Shown: positions 6,151 through 14,135, counted from the first letter of the stretch. The stretch is 16,097 bases of DNA from Synergistaceae bacterium (GCA_031273365.1 JAISSA010000137.1:1-16097), one strand, 5' to 3'. The notes: a model not told the origin generated them from the letters alone. Program-made: numbers and translations.

Positions 6151-7008
6151 TTGGGACAGGTGCTTTTCAATGGAATCTACACAGGCGTGCAATACTCGCT
6201 CATCGCTTTGGGATTGACGCTGATCTTTTCCCTCATGAACGTTCTCAATTTCGCGCACGGCCAACTCTACGTCCTGGGCGGGTTTGTGACGTACTACGTT
6301 TACGGCGGAATGAAGCTGCCTTTCTTCGTGGCTTTGCTGGCCTCGGCCCTGACTCTGGCGGCGGTCGGGTGCCTGTTTCAGATTTTCCTCTTCAGGCGCG
6401 TCATGAGGCGCAGCGTGAGAGAAGAAAGCTCGATGCTGCTCTCCGCCGGCACGGCCATGATGATCGAAAGTCTTGTCCTGATTTTTTTCGGGGAGAAACA
6501 TCGCGGCGTTCCGGCCGTGGTGAGCGGCGTTTACGAATTGGGCGGCGTTTTCATTCCCAGAGGACGCCTGCTCGTGATTGGGCTTTCCTTTCTTTTCATC
6601 GTCGCGTTCATTCTCTTCATGCGCTATACGAAGCCGGGGCGGGCGCTGCGAGCTATGGCCCAGGACCCCGAGACGGCCTCTCTCATGGGGGTGAACACCG
6701 CGCGCTACGCGATTTTGGGCTGGGCTCTCGCCGCTATGCTGGCGGGCATGGCCGGAGCCATACTGGTGCCCATCTCGGGGGTCAATTCCGGCCTTGGGAA
6801 CTGGATCTCCATCAAAACATTCATCATGATCATGACGGGCGGCGCCGGAGCCATTTCCGGAGCCATCGCCGGCGGGCTGGCGCTGGGGATGGTCGAGTCG
6901 CTCGGGTATCATTTTTTCCCCGGCGGCGAAACCTACCTGATTATCTTCATCGGATTGATCGCGTTCCTTGCCGTGAGGCCCAACGGACTGATGGGCAAAG
7001 CGGTATGA
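6151..7008 (+). CDS. livH: ABC importer permease, LivH type
   Basis: The protein has 285 residues and several hydrophobic membrane segments. It opens with the LivH-like GQVLFNGIYTGVQYSLIALGLTL and NVLNFAHGQLYVLGG. The cytoplasmic coupling segment GRALRAMAQDPETASLMGVN is typical of the family. It forms the membrane channel with LivM. I chose TTG at 6151 because AGGAGG lies exactly 7 bases upstream (6138-6143) and the protein then begins GQVLFNG, as LivH proteins usually do. An upstream in-frame start at 6094 would add residues translated from the hairpins. Confidence 0.92.
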   Translation: MGQVLFNGIYTGVQYSLIALGLTLIFSLMNVLNFAHGQLYVLGGFVTYYVYGGMKLPFFVALLASALTLAAVGCLFQIFLFRRVMRRSVREESSMLLSAGTAMMIESLVLIFFGEKHRGVPAVVSGVYELGGVFIPRGRLLVIGLSFLFIVAFILFMRYTKPGRALRAMAQDPETASLMGVNTARYAILGWALAAMLAGMAGAILVPISGVNSGLGNWISIKTFIMIMTGGAGAISGAIAGGLALGMVESLGYHFFPGGETYLIIFIGLIAFLAVRPNGLMGKAV

Positions 7009-7035
7009 GGCGGGAAAAATATAGCCGTGTCGGTC

Positions 7036-7061
7036 GCTTGAGGGCGCAGCTCAGGCCTTTT
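7036..7061 (+). terminator. Terminator-like hairpin between livH and livM
   Basis: GCTTGAG (7036-7042) pairs with CTCAGGC (7050-7056), with one G-U pair and a 7-base loop. It is followed by CTTTTAATTT. The stem overlaps a copy of GTCGGTCGCTT (7029-7039) that also occurs at 6107-6117 before livH. It is probably a weak attenuator, since livM must be co-expressed with livH. Confidence 0.35.
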
Positions 7062-7095
7062 AATTTGATTCACTATCAAGGAGAGGAGCAAAGCG

Positions 7096-8118
7096 GTGAC
7101 AAAAGTCAAAACGGCGCTGGGCGCGTCGCTCTTTTTGCTGGTGTACCTCGTTTTGATTCCATGGCTGTTCCGGGAACAGCCGTATCGTCTCGGAGTTCTG
7201 ACCACGGCTTCCGTCCTGAGCCTCATCAGCGCCGGCGTCTGGCTGATGTTCTATATCGGGCGGATCAACATGGGGCAGGGCGGATTTGCCCTCGTCGGCG
7301 GTTACTCGGCCGCCATCCTGGTGTCGAAACTGGGGCTGTCTTTCTGGGCCGCGCTGATCGGCGCGGGATTCATCACCGTCGTCATCAGCGTCCTTGTGGG
7401 ATTGCCGCTGCTTCGTCTGAAGGGCGTCTATTTTTCGATGATCACTCTCAGCCTGACCGAAACGGCGCGGCTCACGGCCCAGAGCTTTCCCTCGCTGACA
7501 AACGGAACGAAGGGCATATTGAACCTTCCGTTGCCCGGAGCCCTTAAAATAGCCGGCTTTACGCTCATTCCCGATTTTGCGTCCATCGACAAGCACTTCG
7601 CTTTTTATTTCCTGGGCGCGTTCCTGACGATCCTGGGCTTCGCTTCGCTTTACAGGATCGTCAACAGCCGGCTGGGGTGGCTGTTCCGTTCCCTGCAGCA
7701 GAATGAGGATCTGGCGTCCTCGTTCGGCGTCGACGTCCCCCGGCTGCGCGTCATCGCCCTCGCGATCTGCGCGGCGTTTGCCGGAACGGGAGGGGCCTTC
7801 TTCGTCACAATGCAGCAGAGCGTCTATCCCGCCACCTTTACGTTTCAGGACTCGACTTATTTCCTGCTGTACTGCTTCCTGGGCGGTCTGGGGAGCGTCT
7901 GGGGGGCTTTTGTGGGCGCGTTCGTGCTTTTTTTGAGCTTCGAAATGCTTCAGGGCCTGAACCAGTTCCAGCCTCTGATCTACTCGCTGATCATGATCGG
8001 CATGATGCTGTGGCTGCCGAACGGACTCCTGAGTATAAAGCTGCCCTTTTCCTTCAATTTTTTCTCCAAAGCGGGCGGCCCGGCGTGTAAACCGGAGGAA
8101 GAGGCGGGGCAGCCATGA
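7096..8118 (+). CDS. livM: ABC importer permease, LivM type
   Basis: This 340-residue, strongly hydrophobic protein is the second HAAT permease. Family features include YIGRINMGQGGFALVGGYSAA (split here as YIGRINMGQ and GFALVGGYSAA), GLPLLRLKGVYFSMITLSL, and the coupling loop GWLFRSLQQNEDLASSFGVD. The C-terminal LWLPNGLLS is also typical. The GTG start has GAGAGGAG 7 bases upstream. Its stop overlaps the livG start in an ATGA arrangement, so the two are translationally coupled. The last 25 residues form a hydrophilic tail (KPEEEAGQP) beyond the last membrane helix. Confidence 0.93.
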   Translation: MTKVKTALGASLFLLVYLVLIPWLFREQPYRLGVLTTASVLSLISAGVWLMFYIGRINMGQGGFALVGGYSAAILVSKLGLSFWAALIGAGFITVVISVLVGLPLLRLKGVYFSMITLSLTETARLTAQSFPSLTNGTKGILNLPLPGALKIAGFTLIPDFASIDKHFAFYFLGAFLTILGFASLYRIVNSRLGWLFRSLQQNEDLASSFGVDVPRLRVIALAICAAFAGTGGAFFVTMQQSVYPATFTFQDSTYFLLYCFLGGLGSVWGAFVGAFVLFLSFEMLQGLNQFQPLIYSLIMIGMMLWLPNGLLSIKLPFSFNFFSKAGGPACKPEEEAGQP

Positions 8119-9002
8119 CGCCGATGAACCCGACGCCTCTGATGGAGGTCAGGAACCTCACAAAGCGATTCGGCGGGCTGGTGGCCGTCAACGACGTCTC
8201 GTTCGCGGTCCAGGAAGGAGAAATTCTGAGCGTCATCGGGCCGAACGGCGCGGGCAAGAGCACGCTCTTCAAACTGGCGTCCTCCTTTTTGACGCCCACG
8301 TCGGGCAGGGTTTTCTTCAGGGGAGAGGACGTCACGTCGCAATCTCCGCATATCGCGGCGCGAAAGGGAATTGTCCGCACATTTCAGGAAACGACGATCT
8401 TCAGGAACATGACGGCGCTGGACAACGTCGTCGTGGCCCATCATTTGCGCAGTCGCGCCTCTCTGCCCGGATTTTTTTTCGGAACGAAAACAGCCGGGGA
8501 GGACGAGAAACGCTTTCGTGAAAGCGCCTCGGAAATCCTGAACTACCTGGGGCTGGGCGACGTCAGGGATATGATCGCGTCAACCCTGCCCCATGGACAC
8601 CTCCGGGCTTTGGGCATCGCCATCGGCATGGCCGCCGATCCGAAGCTGCTGCTGCTGGACGAACCCTTCGCGGGAATGAACTCCGAGGAGACGACGCAGG
8701 CCATACGCATGGTCCGGGGCATTCGGGACCGCGGCGTCACCATCATACTTGTGGAACACGACATGTCGGCCGTCATGACCATCAGCGACCGAATCGTCGT
8801 CCTGAACTTCGGCAAAAAAATAGCCGAGGGAACGCCGGCCGGGATACAAAACGACGAACTCGTGATCGAGGCCTACCTGGGGCGCGAAGATGAAAACGAA
8901 GAAGATGTGAATGAAGAAAACGTGAATGAAGAAAACGGAGACGAAGAGACGCAGGAATCGAACGCTTCGTCGAGAAAAGCGGGGATCGAAAATGTACCTT
9001 GA
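8115..9002 (+). CDS. livG: ABC importer ATPase, LivG type, with acidic repeat tail
   Basis: The 295-residue ATPase has Walker A GPNGAGKST (42-50) and Walker B LLLLDEPFAG (about 175-184), followed by the LivG-type GMN. The switch histidine is in VEHDM. The ABC signature reads LPHGHLRAL (158-166), where LivG proteins normally have LPYGQQRRL, so the conserved Gln is replaced by His. LivG usually ends soon after EAYLG. Here a tail of about 40 residues follows, very acidic and containing a 15-bp duplicated unit (VNEEN twice). The ATG overlaps the livM stop by 4 bases, and the gene end overlaps livF by 11. It would pair with LivF to drive import. Confidence 0.93.
   Translation: MTPMNPTPLMEVRNLTKRFGGLVAVNDVSFAVQEGEILSVIGPNGAGKSTLFKLASSFLTPTSGRVFFRGEDVTSQSPHIAARKGIVRTFQETTIFRNMTALDNVVVAHHLRSRASLPGFFFGTKTAGEDEKRFRESASEILNYLGLGDVRDMIASTLPHGHLRALGIAIGMAADPKLLLLDEPFAGMNSEETTQAIRMVRGIRDRGVTIILVEHDMSAVMTISDRIVVLNFGKKIAEGTPAGIQNDELVIEAYLGREDENEEDVNEENVNEENGDEETQESNASSRKAGIENVP
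8907..8936 (+). repeat. Perfect 15-bp tandem duplication in the livG tail
   Basis: GTGAATGAAGAAAAC occurs twice in a row (8907-8921 and 8922-8936) and encodes VNEENVNEEN. The bases just before (GATGAAAACGAAGAA) look like a diverged relative. The period keeps the frame open into the 11-base overlap with livF. Confidence 0.92.
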
Positions 9003-9711
9003 AGCCAGAGATCTTCATGTCGCCTACGACTGCGTGATGGCGCTCCGGGGGGTTTCCGTCGCGCTCGACAGGGGGGAGATCGTCACGCTCATTGGAGCCA
9101 ACGGCGCGGGCAAGACGTCGATCCTGCGCGCAATAACGGCTCTCAAACCCCTCGAGAGCGGTTCCATTCTGTTCGATGGAGAACCCATCGACCGGCTTTC
9201 CACGGTTGAGATCGTGGCGCGCGGAATCGTCATGGCGCCGGAGGGACGGCACGTGTTTCCCCTGATGACGGTAAAAGACAATCTGATGATGGGGGCGTTT
9301 CTCAGAAAAGACAGGGCCGGAATCGCAGAATCGCTGGATATGGTGCTGGCGCTTTTCCCCCGTCTGAGGGAGCGCATCGCCCAGACGGCGGGGACCATGA
9401 GCGGCGGAGAGCAGCAGATGCTCGTCATCGGAAGGGGACTGATGGCCAAACCCAGGCTGCTGCTTCTCGACGAGCCGTCGCTGGGCGTGGCGCCCATCTT
9501 CGTTCAGGAGATAGCCCGGGCCATCGTCGACATCAATCGGGAGGAAAAAGTCAGCATCATTCTGGTCGAGCAAAATTCGCGCATGGCGTTGAAGATATCC
9601 CACCGCGCTTATGTGCTGGTGACGGGCAAAATCGTACTGGAGGGAAACTCGAGCGCGATCCGCAGGGACGAACGCGTCCGTCATGCTTATCTGGGAGGGA
9701 ACGTCGAGTGA
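8992..9711 (+). CDS. livF: ABC importer ATPase, LivF type
   Basis: The 239-residue ATPase has Walker A GANGAGKTS, a canonical signature MSGGEQQML, Walker B LLLLDEPSLGVAP and the switch segment VEQNSRMAL. Together with the LivF-like MAPEGRHVFPLMTV these identify the second HAAT ATPase. I chose ATG 8992 because it starts directly at the family N-terminus YLEARDLHVAYD. A longer frame from 8926 only translates the livG tail repeat in another frame. The start lies 11 bases inside livG. Its stop overlaps the GTG start of allB2 by 4 bases, which ties the second allantoinase to the importer operon. Confidence 0.94.
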   Translation: MYLEARDLHVAYDCVMALRGVSVALDRGEIVTLIGANGAGKTSILRAITALKPLESGSILFDGEPIDRLSTVEIVARGIVMAPEGRHVFPLMTVKDNLMMGAFLRKDRAGIAESLDMVLALFPRLRERIAQTAGTMSGGEQQMLVIGRGLMAKPRLLLLDEPSLGVAPIFVQEIARAIVDINREEKVSIILVEQNSRMALKISHRAYVLVTGKIVLEGNSSAIRRDERVRHAYLGGNVE

Positions 9712-11090
9712 ACTTCGACCTGGTGATTTCAGGAGGGCGGCTCGTCGTTCCGGGAGGAATCATCGAGGCCGACGTCGGCATAAGCGGCGGCGTTGTCTCG
9801 GCCGTCTCTTCCCCGGCGTCGTGCGATTTTCGCGGAGCCCCGGAGGTGGACGCGAGGGGAAAATATGTGCTCCCTGGCGTTGTGGATGCTCATGTTCACT
9901 TCAACGACCCCGGTTTTCCCGACAGGGAAGACATGGCCTCCGGCACCGCAGCCGCCGCCGCGGGAGGCGTGACGACCGTGATCGACATGCCCCTGTCGGG
10001 CCGGCCCGCGGTCGTCTCCGTCGAGGCCCTCGAACTGAAAAAAAAGGCCGCGGCGTCGCGCGCCAGGGTGGATTACGCCCTGTGGGGCGGGCTCGTCGAC
10101 GACAACGTGAACGAAATGGAGGCCATGTCCCGAGCCGGAGCCGTCGCCTTCAAGGCGTTCACATGTTTCGCCGGAGACGACTTCCCCCAGGCGACGCCGG
10201 ACGTCCTTCTCAGGGGGATGAAAGAGGCCCGGCGACTGGGCCTGCTGCTGGGCGTCCACTGCGAAGATCAGGCCCTGACGTCCAAAGGCGAGGCCAGGGC
10301 GTTACAAAATTTGGAATTGGGAAATTTGGAATTGAAAAATACAGACAAAGCGGCGGTCCGCGCCTTTCTCGACGCCCATTCTCCGCTGGCGGAACGGCTG
10401 GCGACGCAGATGGTCCTGGAGATGGCCGGGGAAACCGGCGCATCGGTTCATATCTGCCACGCCACGCTTCCCGAGGTCGTGGACGCCGTTGCGCGATCCC
10501 GCGCCGAGGGCGTCCACGCGACGGTCGAAACCTGCCCGCACTATCTTCTCTTTTCGGAGGAAGACCTCGAACGCACGGGGCCGGTTTTGAAGTGCGCTCC
10601 GCCCGTGAGAGGCCGCGAGGCCGTGGAGGGGATGTGGAAGAGGGTGTTCGACGGCGCCGTCGACGTGATCGGCTCGGATCACTCTCCCTCGACGTTATCC
10701 CAAAAGAATTCGACCGGTAATTTTATGGAGGCGTGGGGCGGAATCCAGGGCGTGCAGACCCTGCTGCCCGTGCTTTTTACCGAGGGCGTGAAAAAACGGG
10801 GCCTGCCGCTGGAAAAACTGGTGCGGCTGATCTCCGCGGAACCGGCGCGCCTTTTCGGCCTCTACCCTCGTAAAGGAGCGCTGCAAGTCGGCAGCGACGC
10901 CGATCTGACGATTTTCGACCCCGAGGCGCAATGGACGGTCAAACCGGAAGACCTGCTCTACAGAAACCGCCATACCCCCTATATGGGAATGCGGCTTCAG
11001 GGGCGGGTCGAGATGACGCTTTCGCGCGGCCGTGTCGTTTACGACGGCAAGGTTCACGATACGCAGGGAACGCTGCTGAAAAATTACTGA
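9708..11090 (+). CDS. allB: Allantoinase 2 (cyclic amidohydrolase)
   Basis: This 460-residue enzyme has normal allantoinase length and a complete metal site: H62 and H64 in DAHVHFND, carbamylated K149 in AVAFKAF, H184 in GVHCED, H251 in HICHAT, and D324 in GSDHSPS. FMEAWGGIQGVQT supports allantoinase over dihydropyrimidinase. It opens the allantoin ring to allantoate. The GTG start overlaps the livF stop by 4 bases and has GGGAGGGA about 8 bases upstream. It is a paralogue of the first gene of the operon, and the two share many motifs but differ widely elsewhere. A 15-bp duplication encodes NLELGNLELK (201-210) in the loop where the first enzyme carries its large insertion. The neighbour allC uses the product. 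Confidence 0.93.
   Translation: MNFDLVISGGRLVVPGGIIEADVGISGGVVSAVSSPASCDFRGAPEVDARGKYVLPGVVDAHVHFNDPGFPDREDMASGTAAAAAGGVTTVIDMPLSGRPAVVSVEALELKKKAAASRARVDYALWGGLVDDNVNEMEAMSRAGAVAFKAFTCFAGDDFPQATPDVLLRGMKEARRLGLLLGVHCEDQALTSKGEARALQNLELGNLELKNTDKAAVRAFLDAHSPLAERLATQMVLEMAGETGASVHICHATLPEVVDAVARSRAEGVHATVETCPHYLLFSEEDLERTGPVLKCAPPVRGREAVEGMWKRVFDGAVDVIGSDHSPSTLSQKNSTGNFMEAWGGIQGVQTLLPVLFTEGVKKRGLPLEKLVRLISAEPARLFGLYPRKGALQVGSDADLTIFDPEAQWTVKPEDLLYRNRHTPYMGMRLQGRVEMTLSRGRVVYDGKVHDTQGTLLKNY
10308..10337 (+). repeat. 15-bp tandem duplication in allB2
   Basis: AATTTGGAATTGGGA (10308-10322) is followed by AATTTGGAATTGAAA (10323-10337) and encodes NLELGNLELK. It is AT-rich against a GC-rich gene. 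It occupies the loop after the HCED metal motif. Confidence 0.9.
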
Positions 11091-11118
11091 TTATGCATTA
11101 ATGATGGGGGATGGCGAG

Positions 11119-12399
11119 ATGAAAATGGACGGCGTTCGGGTGGTCAGGAGACTTGAGGAACTTTACCTGTGTGGCGCGCACGACGGCGGCGCGTATTCGC
11201 GACTTGCCTTTTCAGAGGAAGACAGAAAGGGGCGCGAGCTGTTCGCGTCTTATTTTCGCGCGCTGGGGATCGACCCTCTGACGGACGCGGCGGGCAACAT
11301 CATCGCGCGGCTGGACGGCGAAGAAGGCGAAAAAGGCGAAAAAGCGGGCGCACCTTTGCCGGCGATCCTGATCGGTTCCCATCTGGACACCGTGCCGGGC
11401 GGAGGGAAGTACGACGGCGCGCTGGGCTGCGTCGCGGGGCTGGAGGTCGTGGAAACGCTCCTGTCCTCCGGGAAGAGGCTTCGTCACCCTCTGGACGTCG
11501 TCGTGTTCGCGGACGAGGAAGGCGCACGGTTCGGCAGCGGCATGATGGGCAGCGGCGCGTTCTCCGGCGCGTCCCTCGGGGATTTTTCGCCGACGGCCGA
11601 GGACAGTGCGGGCGTGAAGAGAGCCGACGCGCTGGCGGCGTTTGGCGTGAACTGGAAAGAAATGGGAAAAGCCGCGAGGGAGAGGGCAACGGTCCTCTGC
11701 TCGCTGGAGCTGCACATCGAACAGGGCGGTTCGCTCTTCAAAAGCGGGACGCCCATCGGGGTCGTGACCGCCATCGCCGGGGTGAAGCGCCGCGAGGTGA
11801 CGATAACGGGAGAGATGAACCACGCGGGAAGCACGCGGATGCACGATCGAAAAGACGCGCTGGTGGCGGGGGCGCGTTTCATTTCGTCGGCGCCGGAGAT
11901 CGTCGCCGCGCATGGCGACGCGTACTCCGTCGCCACCGTGGGGACGATAGCGGTTCGCCCCAATGCCGTCAACGTCATTCCGGGAAGCTGCACGTTCAGT
12001 CTGGAGATTCGGGATCAGGAGCTCCCGGTGATCGAAAGGATCGACAGCGAACTCGAACGCCGGCTCAGAGACGTCACGGAGGCGAGCGGGACGACCTGCA
12101 ATTTCAGGTTCATTTCTTCGACCAGCCCCGCGCTCATGGATGACGGAGTGAAAAACGCGATCATAAAAGCCTCGGAAGAGGCGGGCTATTCCTGTTCGCT
12201 CATGCCGAGCGGCGCGTTTCACGACTCGCTGACGCTGGCGAGGTCGTTTCCGTGCGGGATGATTTTCATCCCCAGCGTGAACGGCGTCAGCCATTCCCCG
12301 GAAGAATTTTCGACGGAAGAAGATATCCAAAAAGGCTGCGACGTGCTGTTGAGGACTGTCCTGACGCTGGACAATACCGGACTGCAATCAGGGGCCTGA
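11119..12399 (+). CDS. allC: Allantoate amidohydrolase (M20 family)
   Basis: The enzyme hydrolyses allantoate to ureidoglycine, CO2 and ammonia. The dimetal ligands of the M20/carbamoylase family are visible: H88 in GSHLDTV, D99 in GGKYDG, E133/E134 in ADEEGARFGSG, H199 in LELHIEQG and H392 in VSHSPEE. PSGAFHDS (363-370) is the allantoate-amidohydrolase-like segment. Related enzymes cleave N-carbamoyl amino acids, so beta-ureidopropionase is an alternative, though the neighbours favour AllC. I chose ATG 11119 (426 residues) because GGGGGA lies 7 bases upstream. An in-frame ATG at 11101 is less well placed. Three 9-bp units encode GEEGEKGEK at residues 67-75. It ends the operon and faces the pucR gene 52 bases away. 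Confidence 0.92.
   Translation: MKMDGVRVVRRLEELYLCGAHDGGAYSRLAFSEEDRKGRELFASYFRALGIDPLTDAAGNIIARLDGEEGEKGEKAGAPLPAILIGSHLDTVPGGGKYDGALGCVAGLEVVETLLSSGKRLRHPLDVVVFADEEGARFGSGMMGSGAFSGASLGDFSPTAEDSAGVKRADALAAFGVNWKEMGKAARERATVLCSLELHIEQGGSLFKSGTPIGVVTAIAGVKRREVTITGEMNHAGSTRMHDRKDALVAGARFISSAPEIVAAHGDAYSVATVGTIAVRPNAVNVIPGSCTFSLEIRDQELPVIERIDSELERRLRDVTEASGTTCNFRFISSTSPALMDDGVKNAIIKASEEAGYSCSLMPSGAFHDSLTLARSFPCGMIFIPSVNGVSHSPEEFSTEEDIQKGCDVLLRTVLTLDNTGLQSGA
11317..11343 (+). repeat. Three 9-bp tandem repeats (GEK) in allC
   Basis: GGCGAAGAA is followed by two copies of GGCGAAAAA, encoding GEEGEKGEK. The repeat sits in the surface turn between the strand ending IIARLD and the metal-site strand ILIGSHLD. 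Confidence 0.85.
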
Positions 12400-12451
12400 A
12401 GCGGAGAGCGCGATAACCGGTTTCAATGCGCGCGGCTCCTGTGTCTCTGCG

Positions 12452-14023
12452 TCAGGCCGATCCCAGCTTCGGATTGAGATAGAGAAGTTTCAGGGCTACG
12501 GCGATCTCCAGCCGTTTTTCTCCTGTGGAGAGATCGACATTCGAGATTTCGCAGATTTTTTCGTAACGATAATGGATCGTATTGTAGTGAATATTGAGCT
12601 CTCTCGCTGCGGCCCTGAAGTTCCAGTTCTGTTTCACCAGGACGTCGAGCGTGTGCAGCAGGTCATTGTCCTTCGCCAGTCCGCCCAACCGGGAGACGAA
12701 AAATTTTCGAGCCTCCTCGGAGTCGGCGACAGGGGCGAGGACGGTCAGAATGCCCATCTCGTCCCAGACGTGAAATCCGCCGTCGCCGTTTACCGCGCGC
12801 ATCATTTTTATGGCGCGCCGGGCCTCGTCGTAGCTTTCGTTCGTGCCGAAAAAATCGCATTTTTCGTTCCCCACGCCGACGGAAACGGAATACCCTGCGC
12901 ATGTTCCGGTTTTCTCCTGGACGTCTTTACAGCATTGCCGCAATCGGGTTTTGAAGTTCGGATAGTTGTCCACGTTTACGATAAACGCGATAAAATCGCT
13001 CCTTGTAAGGTAGGGAAGGTTTTGAAACGTCAATCGCATTTCGTTCTTGCAGATGGAATAGATGCGTTCCTTTGCCTCTTCCAGCCCGACGACTTTCTCT
13101 CTGGGCAGGGGTTGCTCGAAATGAATTTTGTAGTTGTCGATATCGAAGACGACGACTCTCAGCTTTCCCGCCAGATCCCATCCAAAAGACCGCGCTCTGT
13201 TGATGACTTCCTCGGAGTCCCTGATGTTGCCCGTCGCCAAATCCTGTACAAACTCATTACGATAACGGGCTTCGACCTGTCTGGTGGCGATATCCTTCTG
13301 AAGAACCAGGAGCATCGCCACCTTCGCGTGTTCGAGCACCACGCGCCACATGGCGTCCTGCGGTCTGTTTTCGAAAATAAAGGTTCCATAGGCGCGGTGC
13401 GAAAGGACCAGCTGTTCATGCGGATATTTTTCCAGAAGCGCCCTTTTGTTCGTTGCAGAATTCTCGTTTGCGAGAAATTCCCCTGAAGAATAAGAGAATT
13501 TTCCCGTTCTTTCGTCCAGAAAACACACTCTGCACTTTAGAAAAAGAGCCAGGTTCTGGAGAACGTTGACGATGCCTCCGCCCTCCGTCAGGATCTCCGA
13601 GAAAGAACGCAAAACGGATTCGGAGAAGCGAATGTTTTCCACTTCGTCCGTTTGCATAATGACGATACGGATGATATCCGAATAGGGAAGCTCGAGCGGA
13701 AGGCTCAGAATCGGCAGACCGACGCCGTTCGCGCAGTCCTTCGCCTTTGGGGGGAATTCCTGTAAAAATCGATTTTTGAAACCCAGCGCGGCGGCGCCCG
13801 CCGCATGTATGGCCATGATCAGCGCCTCAAAGCCTTCGACGTCGTTGCGAAACTGGTACCCGGTCGAGAGCAACAGTTCTCCGCCCCTCAGCCACCGGGC
13901 AATGTCCGGGGCTTCCATGACGTTGACGCTCCTGATGTTTTTCTCGATGCCGGATTCGCCGGCTATCAGCTTCATACCCGACAGCTCCGGGACTTCCAAA
14001 ATTTGCCTGACCGTTAAGGACAC
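12452..14023 (-). CDS. pucR: PucR/CdaR-family transcriptional regulator
   Basis: The 523-residue protein has the PucR layout. An N-terminal purine-catabolism regulator domain begins SLTVRQILEVPEL and contains GGELLLSTGYQF. A central GGDEF-like region follows (KLRVVVFDIDNYKI onward). The C-terminal helix-turn-helix, over about the last 70 residues, has NWNFRAAARELNIHYNTIHYRYEKI. Such regulators control purine, ureide or sugar-acid catabolism, usually by sensing a metabolite. Position at the end of the allantoin operon makes it the likely local regulator. I chose GTG 14023, where the family domain starts. A TTG at 14080 would add 19 residues and lacks a clear ribosome-binding site. It converges on allC, so it is transcribed apart from it. 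Confidence 0.88.
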   Translation of the reverse strand: MSLTVRQILEVPELSGMKLIAGESGIEKNIRSVNVMEAPDIARWLRGGELLLSTGYQFRNDVEGFEALIMAIHAAGAAALGFKNRFLQEFPPKAKDCANGVGLPILSLPLELPYSDIIRIVIMQTDEVENIRFSESVLRSFSEILTEGGGIVNVLQNLALFLKCRVCFLDERTGKFSYSSGEFLANENSATNKRALLEKYPHEQLVLSHRAYGTFIFENRPQDAMWRVVLEHAKVAMLLVLQKDIATRQVEARYRNEFVQDLATGNIRDSEEVINRARSFGWDLAGKLRVVVFDIDNYKIHFEQPLPREKVVGLEEAKERIYSICKNEMRLTFQNLPYLTRSDFIAFIVNVDNYPNFKTRLRQCCKDVQEKTGTCAGYSVSVGVGNEKCDFFGTNESYDEARRAIKMMRAVNGDGGFHVWDEMGILTVLAPVADSEEARKFFVSRLGGLAKDNDLLHTLDVLVKQNWNFRAAARELNIHYNTIHYRYEKICEISNVDLSTGEKRLEIAVALKLLYLNPKLGSA

Positions 14024-14117
14024 GCCTGTCAGCGCCTTTCTCAAAAACGGAATCCCTTTCCGGCTCGCGGCCACGCACAAAGAAGACGCTCGAAGATTTT
14101 CGCGCCGGGAGGCTTAG

Positions 14118-14123
14118 ATTATA
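14118..14123 (-). promoter_or_regulatory. Candidate -10 element for the regulator gene
   Basis: A consensus TATAAT reads on the minus strand about 95 bases upstream of the chosen pucR start. It lies just after the stop of the upstream gene. No good -35 is seen at 16-18 bases (TAGGGC at 17), so the promoter may need an activator or this may be chance. Confidence 0.35.
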
Positions 14124-14135
14124 AACATGGCATTA

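Noticed and set aside
6066..7547. A 493-codon open frame across livH and livM in another frame
   Set aside because: It is a shadow of two clear permease genes. Its translation is Arg/His-rich low-complexity sequence typical of an off-frame reading of GC-rich DNA.
11212..12387. A 391-codon frame antisense to allC
   Set aside because: The sense strand encodes a complete M20 enzyme with all ligands. The antisense translation has no recognisable motifs and is Arg-rich.
12400..12451. A shared terminator between the converging allC and pucR genes
   Set aside because: Only a weak GCGCG/CGCGC pairing is visible with no T-run on either strand.
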